Below are positions 51,693 through 61,216 of a DNA stretch of 64,000 nt, one piece after another. Numbering within the stretch: the stretch's first letter is position 1; the number at the start of each line of letters is the position of its first letter. Origin of the DNA: Candidatus Palauibacter soopunensis (GTDB lineage Bacteria > Gemmatimonadota > Gemmatimonadetes > Palauibacterales > Palauibacteraceae); assembly GCF_947581735.1 (NCBI RefSeq), contig NZ_CANPVT010000045.1, positions 1-64,000 of the forward strand. Reading direction: 5' to 3'. The notes beneath the pieces are model-generated. The model was not told where the DNA came from. It saw nothing but the letters and a program-made list of their open reading frames with translations, and did no database searches. A program made the position numbers and the translations under genes.

Positions 51693-53339
51693 ATGCCTTC
51701 GGCCGTCGGTCGGGGACAGGAGCGCGCCGACACCGATTCGGCTACGTTGCCCCGAATGCCGCAAACGACGCCACCACTGCCCCGCGAGACCGCCGGCGGT
51801 CGGGAGCCGCTTTCGTTCCCGCTGCGCGTCGCGGCCATCGACGTGGGGTCGAACGCGTTTCGCTTCGTCGCGGCCGAGTTCAGCGACCCGAACCACTACG
51901 TGGAACTGGCCTCGGAGCGGGTCCCGGTCCGGTTGGGACACTCCGCCTTCCTCACCGGCGAACTGTCGCCTTCCGCCATCGACCGGACGGTCGAAGGGTT
52001 CCGCCGCTTCCGGGAGGACATCGACCGCCTGGGCATCGAGCATGTGCGCGCCGTGGCCACGAGCGCGGTCCGGGAGAGCCGGAACGGCGCGGACCTTGTC
52101 CGCCGCGTCGAAGAGGACGCGGGAATCCGGCTCGATCTCATCTCCGGCACGGATGAGGCGCGGCTCGTGTGGATGTCCGTCAAGCAGCGGTTCGATTTCG
52201 GCGACTCGAAGTGGATGCTCGTGGATCTCGGCGGCGGGAGCGTCGAAGTCTCGCTGGCGGATGAGTCCGGGATCATGTGGAGCGAGTCGCACCGGATGGG
52301 ATCGGTGCGGCTGCTCGAGGAACTCACGGGGGCGGACGATGCTCCCGCGCACTTCGCGAATCTGCTCGCGGAGTACGCCGCCACGCTCTGCATCCCCCAC
52401 GCGAGCAAGCACTGGACGCCCGTCCAGCTGATTGCCACCGGCGGCAATATCGAGGCACTCGCGCGCCTCGCGGGTCACAGCGACGCGGGCGGGACCCGCC
52501 GCATCACGCGGGCCGAACTCGCGATGGCGATCGAGGAGTTCTCCCATCTCTCCTACAGCCAGCGCATCGGACGGCTCGGCCTGCGCGAAGACCGGGCCGA
52601 TGTGATTCTCCCCGCCGCGATCGTGTACGACCGCGTCGCCGAGCTCGCCGGAGCCGAGCAGATTCTCGTGCCCGGGGTCGGCGTGAAGGAGGGCGTGCTC
52701 TTCGACCTCGTCGATGAGCTGACGAGCGGGGCCGGTTTCGGGCGGCTGGAGCGGATCGTCCACGAGGGAGCGCTCACGCTCGGGCGCAGATACCTCTTCG
52801 ACGAGGATCACGGACGACACGTCGCGTCGCTGGCCCTCTCCCTGTTCGACCAGCTCACCGAGGTCCACGGCCTCGAACCGCGCGACCGGCGGATTCTGCT
52901 GGCGGGAGCGATCCTGCACGACATCGGGCAGCACATCTCCTACGCGAAACACCACAAGCACTCGCTCTACCTGATCCATCACAGCGAGATACCGGGGATC
53001 GCCCCGAATGAACTGCCTCTCGTCGCCCTGGTGGCGCGTTACCACCGGCGGGCCGAACCGCGCCGCAGCCACTACCTGTACCGTGACCTCGGTCCTCGCA
53101 ACCGCCGGCGGGTGGAGCGGCTCGCCGCCCTCCTGCGCATCGCGGACTCCCTAGACCGCGAGCACCTCCAACGCGTGCACAGCGTCGAGGCGCGCGTGCA
53201 CGAGCACCGGCTCGAACTGCGTCTCGAGCGCAAGGGACGCCTGCTCCTCGAGCAGTGGGCGCTGCGCAAGAAAGGGAAGCTCTTCGCCCGCATCTTCGGC
53301 CTCGAACCGTACGTCACCTTCGACCTGGCCTCCGACTGA
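51693..53339 (+). CDS. ppx: Ppx/GppA-family exopolyphosphatase with HD domain
   Basis: This 548-aa protein starts at ATG 51693 (AAGG upstream); ATG 51756 is an in-frame alternative that leaves more promoter room. The actin-like half has RVAAIDVGSNAFRFV, VATSAVRESRNG, ISGTDEARL and MLVDLGGGSVEVSLAD. The C-terminal half is an HD-type domain with ILHDIGQHISYAKHHKHS. It would hydrolyse polyphosphate or pppGpp. It lies 115 bp before ppk1 on the same strand, giving a synthesis/degradation pair facing the phosphate operon. Confidence 0.9.
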   Translation: MPSAVGRGQERADTDSATLPRMPQTTPPLPRETAGGREPLSFPLRVAAIDVGSNAFRFVAAEFSDPNHYVELASERVPVRLGHSAFLTGELSPSAIDRTVEGFRRFREDIDRLGIEHVRAVATSAVRESRNGADLVRRVEEDAGIRLDLISGTDEARLVWMSVKQRFDFGDSKWMLVDLGGGSVEVSLADESGIMWSESHRMGSVRLLEELTGADDAPAHFANLLAEYAATLCIPHASKHWTPVQLIATGGNIEALARLAGHSDAGGTRRITRAELAMAIEEFSHLSYSQRIGRLGLREDRADVILPAAIVYDRVAELAGAEQILVPGVGVKEGVLFDLVDELTSGAGFGRLERIVHEGALTLGRRYLFDEDHGRHVASLALSLFDQLTEVHGLEPRDRRILLAGAILHDIGQHISYAKHHKHSLYLIHHSEIPGIAPNELPLVALVARYHRRAEPRRSHYLYRDLGPRNRRRVERLAALLRIADSLDREHLQRVHSVEARVHEHRLELRLERKGRLLLEQWALRKKGKLFARIFGLEPYVTFDLASD

Positions 53340-53454
53340 CCTTCGGCCGAGACGTCCGAAACAAGCGGAAAATACGGCGCCGGGCATATATTACAGGCCC
53401 CGCGCCCGCAAACGGCCGGCGAGGTGACCAGGAGAGAGGGGCTGGGAGAGCCGC

Positions 53455-55857
53455 ATGTCATCCGAGTCGAACGAGATTTCGCGCCGCCCGAGGCTTCATC
53501 GCGGGAGCCGCCGTCCCGGCGGGATTTCTCCGTCGGCGCCGTCGCGCTCCGCCGCCGTGAACCCATCGGCGCGCGAGGCCTCGACGCGTGAGGCTCCGGC
53601 GCCCGCCGAGACCGCACCGGCTCCGGAGCACGACGCCGATTCCACCCCCCGGGGCGACGCCGACTGGACCCCCCGTCCGTCCGGCCTGGAGATCGGCCAT
53701 CGGGTAAAGGGCGTCCCGATCCTCCCGCGTGCGGCGGCGCCGAAGCCCGTTCCCGAGGGCGCGAAGCCGAGCCACCCGTCGCTCTATTTCAACGCGGAAC
53801 TCAGTTGGCTGGATTTCAACTGGCGCGTGCTCTACCAGGCCATGGACGAGCGGACGCCGCTGCTCGAGCGACTCCGTTTCCTCGCGATCACGGAGAACAA
53901 CCTCGACGAATTCGTGATGAAGCAGGTCGGCGGCCTCAAGCGAGTGCTCGGGGCCGGCGTGGTGAAGCCATCGCTGGACGGCCGGGGGCCCGCCGAGCAA
54001 CTCGATCTCGTGCGCGAGGGCGTCCGCACCATGCGGGCCCGGCTGGCGGAAGTGTGGGAGGACGACCTCCGGCCGCGCCTCGCGGCGGAACTCGACATCG
54101 CCGTGCGCGACTTCGGCGACCTGAACGAGGAGGAACGCGAGCACGTACATCGCGTGTTCGCGGATCGCATCTATCCGGTCCTCACGCCGCTGGCCGTCGA
54201 TCCGGGGCACCCGTTCCCCTTCCTGTCCAACATGAGCCTCTCGCTCGCCCTCATGCTCGAGCACCCGGAACGCCGGACCCGCCACTTCGCGCGGGTGAAG
54301 ATCCCCACGGCGCTGCGCTGGGTCGAACTCCCGGAAAGCGGCCACGTGGTCCCCGTCGAGCAGGTAGTGCGGCACTTCGCGGGCGAACTCTTCCGGGGGA
54401 TGAAGATCGAGAGCGCTTCACTCTTCCGCGTCACCCGAAACGCGGATGTGGCCCGAGACGAAGAGGTGGCGGACGACCTCCTGCAGATGATCTCGGAAGA
54501 GCTTCGCGAGCGGCGCTTCGCGCGCGTCGTACGTCTGGAGGTCGAGCCGGGCATGCCCGACGACGTGCGACAGTTCCTGGTTCGCCAGCTCGAGCTGGAT
54601 GAGGACGACCTGTACGAGATACCGGGCCTGCTCGAGATGTCGGGTTTCTGGCAGATCGCGGCCGAGGGTCCCTGGGAGCACCGGCACGAACCCTGGGAGC
54701 CGATGATCCCGCCCCGTCTGATCCGCGAAGGCGAGACGGAGGACCGTCCCGACATCTTCACGGTGATTCGGGCGGGCGATGTCATGGTGCACCACCCGTT
54801 CGAGTCCTTCGCCGCGACGGTGCAGCGATTCATCGAGGAGGCCGCCGCGGATCCCGCGGTCGTCGCCATCAAGCAGACGCTCTACCGCACGGCGGAGCAC
54901 TCGCGGATCATCGCCGCGCTGGTTCGGGCGGCCGAGGCGGGCAAGGCGGTCGCCGTGCTCGTGGAGGTCACGGCCCGCTTCGACGAGGCCGACAACATGG
55001 AGTGGGCTTCCGTGCTGGAGGAGGCCGGCGTCAACGTCACCTATGGCCTCGTCGGGCTGAAGACGCACGCAAAGGTCGCGCTCGTCGTCCGCGAGGAAGG
55101 GGACGAGATCCGCACCTACTGCCACATCGGCACCGGCAACTACAACTCGGAGACCGCGCAGATCTACGCGGACATCGGCATCCTCACCGCGCGTCCCGAA
55201 ATCGGCCGCGACGCGGTGAACCTGTTCCACTACCTGACCGGGTACGCTCCCGACCAGCAGTACGAGGAACTCGTCGTGGCTCCCCGCGATCTTCGGCGGG
55301 CCCTCACCGCCCGGATCGAGCGCGAGATTTCACACGTCGAGGCCGGCCGGAAGGGGCGCATGATCATGAAGATGAACGGCCTCGACGATCCGAAGGTGAT
55401 CCGCGCCCTCTATGCGGCGTCCGCGGCCGGCGTGAAGATCGACCTGATCGTCCGCGGCCAGTGCCGACTCCGCCCGGAGATTCCCGGCTTCAGCGAGAAC
55501 ATCCGCGTGCGCAGCATCGTCGGACGGTTCCTGGAACACGACCGGATCTTCTGGTGGGAAAACGACGGGAAACCTGAAGTGTGGATCGGGAGTGCCGACT
55601 GGCGTCGGCGGAACCTCGATGACCGCGTCGAAGTGATGCTGCCCGTCCGCGACAAGCGGATCCGGAAACGCCTTCGCAAGACGCTGCGCTTCGCCCTTCG
55701 AGACAATCAGCGAGCCTGGGAACTGCAGCCGACGGGGGAATACGTTCTGTGCGAGCGCGCGCCGGGCGAACGCCGCATCGACTACCAGAACCGGATGCTG
55801 AAGGCGGTCCGGAAACGCCGCCGCAAAGTGGACGACCACTGGAGCGCCTCGGGCTGA
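53455..55857 (+). CDS. ppk1: Polyphosphate kinase 1
   Basis: This 800-aa protein starts at ATG behind GGGAG. After a disordered, Pro/Ala/Arg-rich extension of about 100 residues come the normal PPK1 domains, from SLYFNAELSWLDFNWRVLYQ onward. The autophosphorylated histidine is H538 (KTHAKVAL) and the second conserved histidine is H695 (FLEHDRIF). ENNLDEFVMKQVGG and TGNYNSETAQIYAD are also diagnostic. It makes polyphosphate from ATP. It converges with phoU, with only 33 bp between stop codons. Confidence 0.95.
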   Translation: MSSESNEISRRPRLHRGSRRPGGISPSAPSRSAAVNPSAREASTREAPAPAETAPAPEHDADSTPRGDADWTPRPSGLEIGHRVKGVPILPRAAAPKPVPEGAKPSHPSLYFNAELSWLDFNWRVLYQAMDERTPLLERLRFLAITENNLDEFVMKQVGGLKRVLGAGVVKPSLDGRGPAEQLDLVREGVRTMRARLAEVWEDDLRPRLAAELDIAVRDFGDLNEEEREHVHRVFADRIYPVLTPLAVDPGHPFPFLSNMSLSLALMLEHPERRTRHFARVKIPTALRWVELPESGHVVPVEQVVRHFAGELFRGMKIESASLFRVTRNADVARDEEVADDLLQMISEELRERRFARVVRLEVEPGMPDDVRQFLVRQLELDEDDLYEIPGLLEMSGFWQIAAEGPWEHRHEPWEPMIPPRLIREGETEDRPDIFTVIRAGDVMVHHPFESFAATVQRFIEEAAADPAVVAIKQTLYRTAEHSRIIAALVRAAEAGKAVAVLVEVTARFDEADNMEWASVLEEAGVNVTYGLVGLKTHAKVALVVREEGDEIRTYCHIGTGNYNSETAQIYADIGILTARPEIGRDAVNLFHYLTGYAPDQQYEELVVAPRDLRRALTARIEREISHVEAGRKGRMIMKMNGLDDPKVIRALYAASAAGVKIDLIVRGQCRLRPEIPGFSENIRVRSIVGRFLEHDRIFWWENDGKPEVWIGSADWRRRNLDDRVEVMLPVRDKRIRKRLRKTLRFALRDNQRAWELQPTGEYVLCERAPGERRIDYQNRMLKAVRKRRRKVDDHWSASG

Positions 55858-55890
55858 CGGGCGGGCCGACCCGCAGGCGACCACGGCCTG

Positions 55891-56559
55891 CTAAGCCGGG
55901 TCCGGTGCGCCCTCCTGGTGCCGGATCGTGATGCCCTGGACCATGTAGACGACATCCTCCCCGATGTTCGTCGCCAGGTCCCCGATCCTCTCGAGGTTTC
56001 GCCCGATCAGGATGACCTGCAGGCACGCCGACAGGTTGTAGTCCGGCATATGAGTGATCATCACCCGGCCCAGCGAGTCCTGGAGCTGGTCCAGCCGGTC
56101 GTCCCGCGCGATCACCGACCGGGCGTCCTCCGCGTTCCGATGCGCGAACGCGTCCAGCGCGTCCCGCAGCATCGCCCTCGCCATGCGGCTCATCTCGTCC
56201 AGTTCGGGCGGGATCGGGACCTTCTTCTCGGCCCTCGCCAGCCGCTCCGCCGCTTCGGCGATGTTCACCGCGTGGTCGCCGATCCGCTCGAGGTCGTTGT
56301 TGATCTTGAGGACTGTGACGAGCACGCGCAGGTCGCTCGCGACCGGGTGGTGCAGGGCGAGGATCTCCACCGTGGATTCCTCGACCTCCACCTCGGCCCG
56401 GTCGATGGCGTCGTCCGCTTCCCGGATCGCCTCCACGTCCACGGCCGGCTGGCCCACGAGCGCCACGGCCCGCTGAACGAGTTGCTCGATGTCGTGCGCC
56501 ATCCGGTGGAGCGTGCGCGTGACGTCGTCGAGCCGGTCGTCGAACTGCCTGAAGGACAC
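55891..56559 (-). CDS. phoU: Phosphate-signalling protein PhoU
   Basis: This 222-aa protein contains two PhoU helical repeats, each with the metal-binding pattern (NNDLERIGDHAVNIAE and GRNLERIGDLATNIGEDV). It restrains the PhoR kinase when phosphate is plentiful, working with the Pst transporter. It is the last gene of the minus-strand pho-pst operon, four bases after pstB. Confidence 0.95.
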   Translation of the reverse strand: MSFRQFDDRLDDVTRTLHRMAHDIEQLVQRAVALVGQPAVDVEAIREADDAIDRAEVEVEESTVEILALHHPVASDLRVLVTVLKINNDLERIGDHAVNIAEAAERLARAEKKVPIPPELDEMSRMARAMLRDALDAFAHRNAEDARSVIARDDRLDQLQDSLGRVMITHMPDYNLSACLQVILIGRNLERIGDLATNIGEDVVYMVQGITIRHQEGAPDPA

Positions 56560-56563
56560 TGCG

Positions 56564-57325
56564 CTAGCCCATCCGGCCCGTGATGTAGTCTTCGGTTCGC
56601 CGGTCCTCCGGGTTGGTGAACAAGCGCTGCGTCTCCTTGTACTCGACGAGTTCGCCCATGTAGAGGAAGGCGGTGTCGTCGCTGATGCGGGCGGCCTGCC
56701 GCATGTTATTCGTCACGATGACGATCGTGTAGTCTCCGCGCAGATTCCCGATGAGGTCTTCGATGCGGCCCGTCGCGATCGGATCGAGCGCGCTCGCCGG
56801 TTCGTCCATGAGGAGCACTTCCGGCTCGACCGCCAGCGCCCGGGCGATGCAGAGCCGCTGCTGCTGTCCGTTCGAGAGGCCGAGGGCGTCCGCGTCGAGC
56901 CGGTGGCTCACCTCGTCCCAGAGCGACGCCGCCCGCAGCGAAACCTCCACCCGATCGCGGATGTCGTCCTTGAAGCCGTTGATCCGCAGTCCGAACGCGA
57001 TGTTCTCGAAGATCGATTTCGGGAAGGGGTTCGGCCTCTGGAACACCATCCCGATCGAGCGCCGCACATCGGCCGGATCGACCGCCGGCTCGTACAGATC
57101 CCGTCCCCGAAACAGCACCTGCCCGGTAATGCGGGCCTCCGGCACGAGGTCGTTCAGTCGGTTGAAGCAGCGCAGGAGCGTGCTCTTCCCGCAGCCCGAT
57201 GGTCCGATGAAGGCTACGACCCGCCTCTCCGGTATCCGGAGGGAGATGTCTTCGATCACGCGCGTCTCGCCATAGCGGACGCCGAGTCCGATGGTCTCGA
57301 GGACCGCATCCGACGGCACGATCAC
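56564..57325 (-). CDS. pstB: Phosphate ABC transporter ATP-binding protein PstB
   Basis: From GTG 57325 (overlapping pstA by GTGA; GTG 57319 also possible) the product is 253 aa. Walker A is GPSGCGKST (residues 41-49) and Walker B is [34 protein letters not shown] is the typical PstB Q-loop. The signature loop reads LSNGQQQRL, with Asn in place of the usual Gly, a small but uncommon change. It powers phosphate import through PstC and PstA. Confidence 0.95.
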   Translation of the reverse strand: MIVPSDAVLETIGLGVRYGETRVIEDISLRIPERRVVAFIGPSGCGKSTLLRCFNRLNDLVPEARITGQVLFRGRDLYEPAVDPADVRRSIGMVFQRPNPFPKSIFENIAFGLRINGFKDDIRDRVEVSLRAASLWDEVSHRLDADALGLSNGQQQRLCIARALAVEPEVLLMDEPASALDPIATGRIEDLIGNLRGDYTIVIVTNNMRQAARISDDTAFLYMGELVEYKETQRLFTNPEDRRTEDYITGRMG

Positions 57326-58206
57326 CTCTCGTATCGGTTTCGAATCAGGACCGCGGCGGCGTTCATCAGCAACAGAACCCCCAGGAGTACAACTATGGCT
57401 CCTGCCGCCAGCGCGCGGAACTCCCCGTGCGGTTCGGTCGTCCAGTTGAAGATCTGGACCGGGAGGGCCGTGAAGGGGTCCACGGCCGAGACCGGATCGA
57501 AGGCGGTGAACGTGAAGGCCCCGATGACGAGAAGCGGGGCCGTCTCTCCCCCTGCGCGGGAAAGACTGAGAACCGTCCCCGAGAGGATGCGGGGCATGGC
57601 CGCCGGAAGCACGTGATGCCGGATCGCCTGCCAACGCGTGGCGCCGAGCGCATACGCGGCTGCCCGCAGCGAGCCGGGAACCGCGCGGATCGCCTCGCGG
57701 GCCGCGATGATGACGAGCGGGAGCACGAGCAGAGACAGCGTCGCCGCCCCGGTGAGGAGGCTCTGCTCCAGCGCGAGAAAGCGGACAAACACCGCCAGGC
57801 CCAGAAGGCCGTACACGATGGACGGCACGCCGGCCAGATTCGCGATGTTCGTCTGCAGCAGGCTCGTGAGGCGGTTCCGGGGCGCGTATTCCTCGAGATA
57901 GAGTGCGGCGCCCACCCCGAGCGGAAAGGACATCGCCGCCACCAGCGCCACCATCCACGCGCTGCTCAGGATCGCGGATCGGATCCCCGCGCGTTCGGGA
58001 AAGCGCGACGGGTCGTTCGCAAGGAAGTCGGGCGAGAGCGCCGGAATCCCGGCCGCGAGGATGCTCACGAGGAGGACCAGGAGCGACGCGACGCCGAACG
58101 CCACCGCGATGCGGCACAGCCACTTGAACCGGATGCCCGCGCGGCGCCGGGCCTCGACGCGCGGTTCGAAACGACCGCCTCGAAGCCGTCCGGACGGGAA
58201 GCTCAC
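57322..58206 (-). CDS. pstA: Phosphate ABC transporter permease PstA
   Basis: This 294-aa inner-membrane permease has six predicted helices. The EAA-type loop faces PstB ([24 protein letters not shown] begins the region), and [19 protein letters not shown] and [18 protein letters not shown] are characteristic PstA segments. The ATG at 58206 overlaps the end of pstC by four bases. It forms the transport channel with PstC. Confidence 0.94.
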   Translation of the reverse strand: MSFPSGRLRGGRFEPRVEARRRAGIRFKWLCRIAVAFGVASLLVLLVSILAAGIPALSPDFLANDPSRFPERAGIRSAILSSAWMVALVAAMSFPLGVGAALYLEEYAPRNRLTSLLQTNIANLAGVPSIVYGLLGLAVFVRFLALEQSLLTGAATLSLLVLPLVIIAAREAIRAVPGSLRAAAYALGATRWQAIRHHVLPAAMPRILSGTVLSLSRAGGETAPLLVIGAFTFTAFDPVSAVDPFTALPVQIFNWTTEPHGEFRALAAGAIVVLLGVLLLMNAAAVLIRNRYER

Positions 58207-59132
58207 GTGTGACTCTCGCGGAAGCGGGTCGCCATGCGCCGACTCACGAGGTTGAGGACCAGCGTGATGAAGAAGAGGACCAGGCCGACGGCGAAAAGGG
58301 CGCGGTACTCGACCGTCCCCGACGGTGCATCGCCCAGGCTCGCCTGCACGATGTACGCCGTCATCGTCTGAACGCTCTCGAGCACGTCCAGCGTCATCCG
58401 CGGCGTCGCGCCGGCAGCCAGCGCCACGACCATGGTCTCGGCGACCGCGCGCGAGACGGCCAGGATGAAGCTGGCCGCGATCCCGGGGAGGCCGGCCGGC
58501 ACAACGACACGCGTCGACACCTCAAGCCGGGTGGCGCCGAGGCCGTACGCGGCCTCCCGCAGCGAACGGGGCACCGCGCTCAGGGCATCCTCGGACAGGG
58601 ATGAGACCATGGGGAGGATCATGATGCCGACGACGACGGCGGCGCTCGCCGCACTGAAGACTCCGGCGCCGGGGAAGACGGCGCGCAGAATCGGGGTCAC
58701 GAAGACGACGGCGAAATAGCCGTAGACGACGGTCGGAATGCCCGCGAGGATCTCGAGCGCGGGTTTGACGATCCGCTTCGTCCGTCTCGACGCGTACTCA
58801 CTGAGGTAGATCGCCGTCGCCAGGCCCGCCGGAAGCGCGACGAGCGCCGCCCCCCCCGCGACGAGAAGTGTGCCGTTCAGGAGCGGGAGAATCCCGAAAG
58901 ACCGCGGAGCCAGGTCCGGAGACCAGCGCGTGCCCGCGAGAAACTCGAGGGGGGACACCTCGGTGAAGAAGCCGAGTGACTGGGTGAGCAGTACGACGAC
59001 GATCCCGACGGTCGTCAGGATCGAGACCGCTCCACAGCCGAAGAGCAGCGCCCCGATCAGGCGCTCGCCCCACCGGCTGCGGCCCGCTCGAAGCTGCCCG
59101 TGAGGCCGCAACCGACCTTCAGGCCGGGACAT
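58203..59132 (-). CDS. pstC: Phosphate ABC transporter permease PstC
   Basis: From ATG 59132 the product is 309 aa; an upstream start at 59225 would add 31 residues lying inside phoR. It has six membrane helices with [37 protein letters not shown] and [19 protein letters not shown], all PstC hallmarks. The start overlaps the end of phoR by 14 bp. No phosphate-binding protein gene (pstS) lies between phoR and pstC, or anywhere else in the window. Confidence 0.94.
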   Translation of the reverse strand: MSRPEGRLRPHGQLRAGRSRWGERLIGALLFGCGAVSILTTVGIVVVLLTQSLGFFTEVSPLEFLAGTRWSPDLAPRSFGILPLLNGTLLVAGGAALVALPAGLATAIYLSEYASRRTKRIVKPALEILAGIPTVVYGYFAVVFVTPILRAVFPGAGVFSAASAAVVVGIMILPMVSSLSEDALSAVPRSLREAAYGLGATRLEVSTRVVVPAGLPGIAASFILAVSRAVAETMVVALAAGATPRMTLDVLESVQTMTAYIVQASLGDAPSGTVEYRALFAVGLVLFFITLVLNLVSRRMATRFRESHT

Positions 59133-60378
59133 CGACGCTCTTTCGGTCCGGTCTCCGCGCGGCGTCCGGGAGCGTGAACCAGACAGTCGTCCCCCGACCC
59201 AGCGCGCTTTCGATCCCGATCTCACCGCCGTGCGCCTCGACGAAGTGCTTCACGATCGCGAGCCCGAGTCCGGTCCCTCCCCGCGCGCGCGAACGGGCCG
59301 GGTCAACCCGGTAGAAGCGCTCGAACACGCGCTCGACGTGCACGGAGGCGATCCCCGGCCCGCGGTCGGAGACTTCCACGCGCTGGAACCGTCCATCCGA
59401 CGCGACCCGCACGCTGATGGCCGGATCGTCGTCGCTGTAGCGCGCCGCGTTGTCGAGCAGGTTCCGCATGACCTGACGTACCGCATCCGGGTCCGCCCAG
59501 GCGGACTCCTCGGTCCCCGACACGCGCAGCTCGAGATCGTCCGCCCGGACTTTCGGCGAGAGCGTCTCCCAGGCCTCCCGGGCGACCGCCCCGACCGAGA
59601 CCGTCGCCGGCTCGGGGCTCCAGCTGCCCGATTCGAGGAGAGAAAGGTCGAGCAGGTCATCGACCAGATAGCGCATGCGCGTCGCATTGAAGAGGATGCG
59701 CCGGGCAAATCCACCTGCCTGATCCGCGTCGATGCCTCCTTCGACGAGTGCCTCGGCGAAACCGACCACGCTCGTGAGCGGCGTCTTGAGTTCGTGCGAC
59801 ACGTTGGCCACGAAATCTCGTCGGACCCCCTCGAGTCGCCGCAGGACCGTGAGGTCGTGGAGTACGATGATTGCGCCCGACCGGTGTGGCCGGGTCGACA
59901 TCAGCACGGTGTGTTCGCCGAGTTCCACCTCCGCCGTCGTGGATTCTCCCCGCTGCGCAGCGCTCACGGCCTCGGCGATGCCGGGAGAACGGAAGAGCGT
60001 GCCGACTCGAGCCCCGGGTGCGACATCGCGTCCGGCCCAGCGCTCGAAGGCGGGGTTGCAGAGACTCACCAGTCCTTCCCGGTCGATGAAGGCGAGGCCA
60101 TCGTCCAACCGGTCGAACAGCACCCGCAGGTCGCCGGACTCGCGTTCGGAGACCTTCACGCGGTCGCGCACGCGGTCGACGGCTTCCCGCGCCTCTCCGA
60201 GTTCCCGGTCGGTTTTTCGGGCCACCAGTCGGGCAACCGGCCACAGCAGGAGCAGGATGCCCCCGAGGAGGGCGAACTCGACCCCCACGCCCGCCCCGTC
60301 GAGCCGGAGGAGGAGCCGGGCGGCGGCGTACGCCACGACGAGCACCGCGGCGGCGGCCAGAAAGAAGCGGTTCGCCAC
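59119..60378 (-). CDS. phoR: Phosphate-regulon sensor histidine kinase PhoR
   Basis: This 419-aa protein starts at GTG 60378, directly adjacent to the phoB stop. Two N-terminal membrane helices (about 5-20 and 32-52) have almost no periplasmic loop, as in PhoR kinases that sense through Pst-PhoU. A PAS domain (about 85-175, [20 protein letters not shown]), HisKA with H195 (VSHELKTP) and an ATPase domain ([26 protein letters not shown]) follow. It phosphorylates PhoB when phosphate is low. Confidence 0.93.
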   Translation of the reverse strand: MANRFFLAAAAVLVVAYAAARLLLRLDGAGVGVEFALLGGILLLLWPVARLVARKTDRELGEAREAVDRVRDRVKVSERESGDLRVLFDRLDDGLAFIDREGLVSLCNPAFERWAGRDVAPGARVGTLFRSPGIAEAVSAAQRGESTTAEVELGEHTVLMSTRPHRSGAIIVLHDLTVLRRLEGVRRDFVANVSHELKTPLTSVVGFAEALVEGGIDADQAGGFARRILFNATRMRYLVDDLLDLSLLESGSWSPEPATVSVGAVAREAWETLSPKVRADDLELRVSGTEESAWADPDAVRQVMRNLLDNAARYSDDDPAISVRVASDGRFQRVEVSDRGPGIASVHVERVFERFYRVDPARSRARGGTGLGLAIVKHFVEAHGGEIGIESALGRGTTVWFTLPDAARRPDRKSVDVPA

Positions 60379-61074
60379 CTACTTGTCGAGCGCGCGGAAT
60401 CGGTAGCCGATCCCCCGCACCGTTTCGAGGAGGGAGGCGGCGTTGCCAAGCTTGGTTCTCAGTCGGGCGACATGCATGTCGACCGTGCGCGTCTCGATCG
60501 CCGCGTTCGTGTCCCAGACGGCCTGGAGCAACTGGCGGCGGGTCTGCACGCGCCCCCGTCGCTCCAGCAGCACTTCGAGCAGACGGTACTCGAGCCGCGT
60601 CAGATCGACCTCCACGCCCTCCGAGAAGACCCGGTGCGCCTCCCGGTCGAGCACGACCGGTCCCACCGTTACCCTCCGCGACGTGGAGACGGGTTCGGCC
60701 TTCGACCGCCGCAGGAGCGCCTCGACCCGAAGCGTGAGTTCGCGGGCACTGAACGGCTTCGTGATGTAGTCGTCCGCGCCGACCTCGAATCCCTTGACCC
60801 GCTCGTCTTCCTCCCGCCTCGCCGTCAGGAGGATCACGGGCATCGAACTCGTGCTCTCGGCGCCCCGCAGCCGCTGCAGCACCTCGTATCCGTCCATGCC
60901 GGGCAGCATGAGATCGAGGATGATGAGGTCCGGCTGCTCGGCCTCCGCCGAGGTCAGCGCGCCCTGACCGTTCACGGCAGTCGTGACGCGGTATCCTTCG
61001 CGGCTCAGGTGATAGACGAGCACGCTGAGGATATCCGGTTCGTCGTCCACAACCAGGATCTGTGCGTCCGGCAT
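60379..61074 (-). CDS. phoB: Phosphate-regulon response regulator PhoB
   Basis: The product is 231 aa from ATG 61074; a TTG at 61092 is an alternative start. The receiver domain has the acidic pocket VVDDEPD, phospho-acceptor D54 (IILDLMLPG), T84 and K106 (ITKPFS). The winged-helix output domain carries RLEYRLLEVLLERRGRV and ETRTVDMHVARLRTKLG. It leads the operon and probably activates it through the Pho box at 61122-61161. Confidence 0.93.
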   Translation of the reverse strand: MPDAQILVVDDEPDILSVLVYHLSREGYRVTTAVNGQGALTSAEAEQPDLIILDLMLPGMDGYEVLQRLRGAESTSSMPVILLTARREEDERVKGFEVGADDYITKPFSARELTLRVEALLRRSKAEPVSTSRRVTVGPVVLDREAHRVFSEGVEVDLTRLEYRLLEVLLERRGRVQTRRQLLQAVWDTNAAIETRTVDMHVARLRTKLGNAASLLETVRGIGYRFRALDK

Positions 61075-61121
61075 CACTCCATCCGCGTCCAACGGGTCCA
61101 GGGCGGGCGGTATCGTAACAC

Positions 61122-61161
61122 GTGACAGAGCGCGTTTCGACCCGTGACGAACTCGTGACAG
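61122..61161 (-). promoter_or_regulatory. Pho box upstream of phoB
   Basis: On the minus strand, CTGTCAC (61155-61161) and TCGTCAC (61144-61150) form direct repeats exactly 11 bp apart, the geometry of a PhoB site. A further CTGTCAC at 61122-61128 lies 22 bp on, in the same 11-bp phase. A possible -10 (TACGAT, 61112-61117) lies just downstream. It implies autoregulation of the phoB-phoR-pst-phoU operon. Confidence 0.75.
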
Positions 61162-61216
61162 TTCCTTGTCTGGAGACGTTACGCGACCCGCCTATCCTCC
61201 CCCCATGACAAGTCCG

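Noticed and set aside
50322-53072. Reading the amidohydrolase as a 916-aa protein extending over ppx
   Set aside because: The upstream half is antisense to ppx. The signal peptide begins at ATG 51656.
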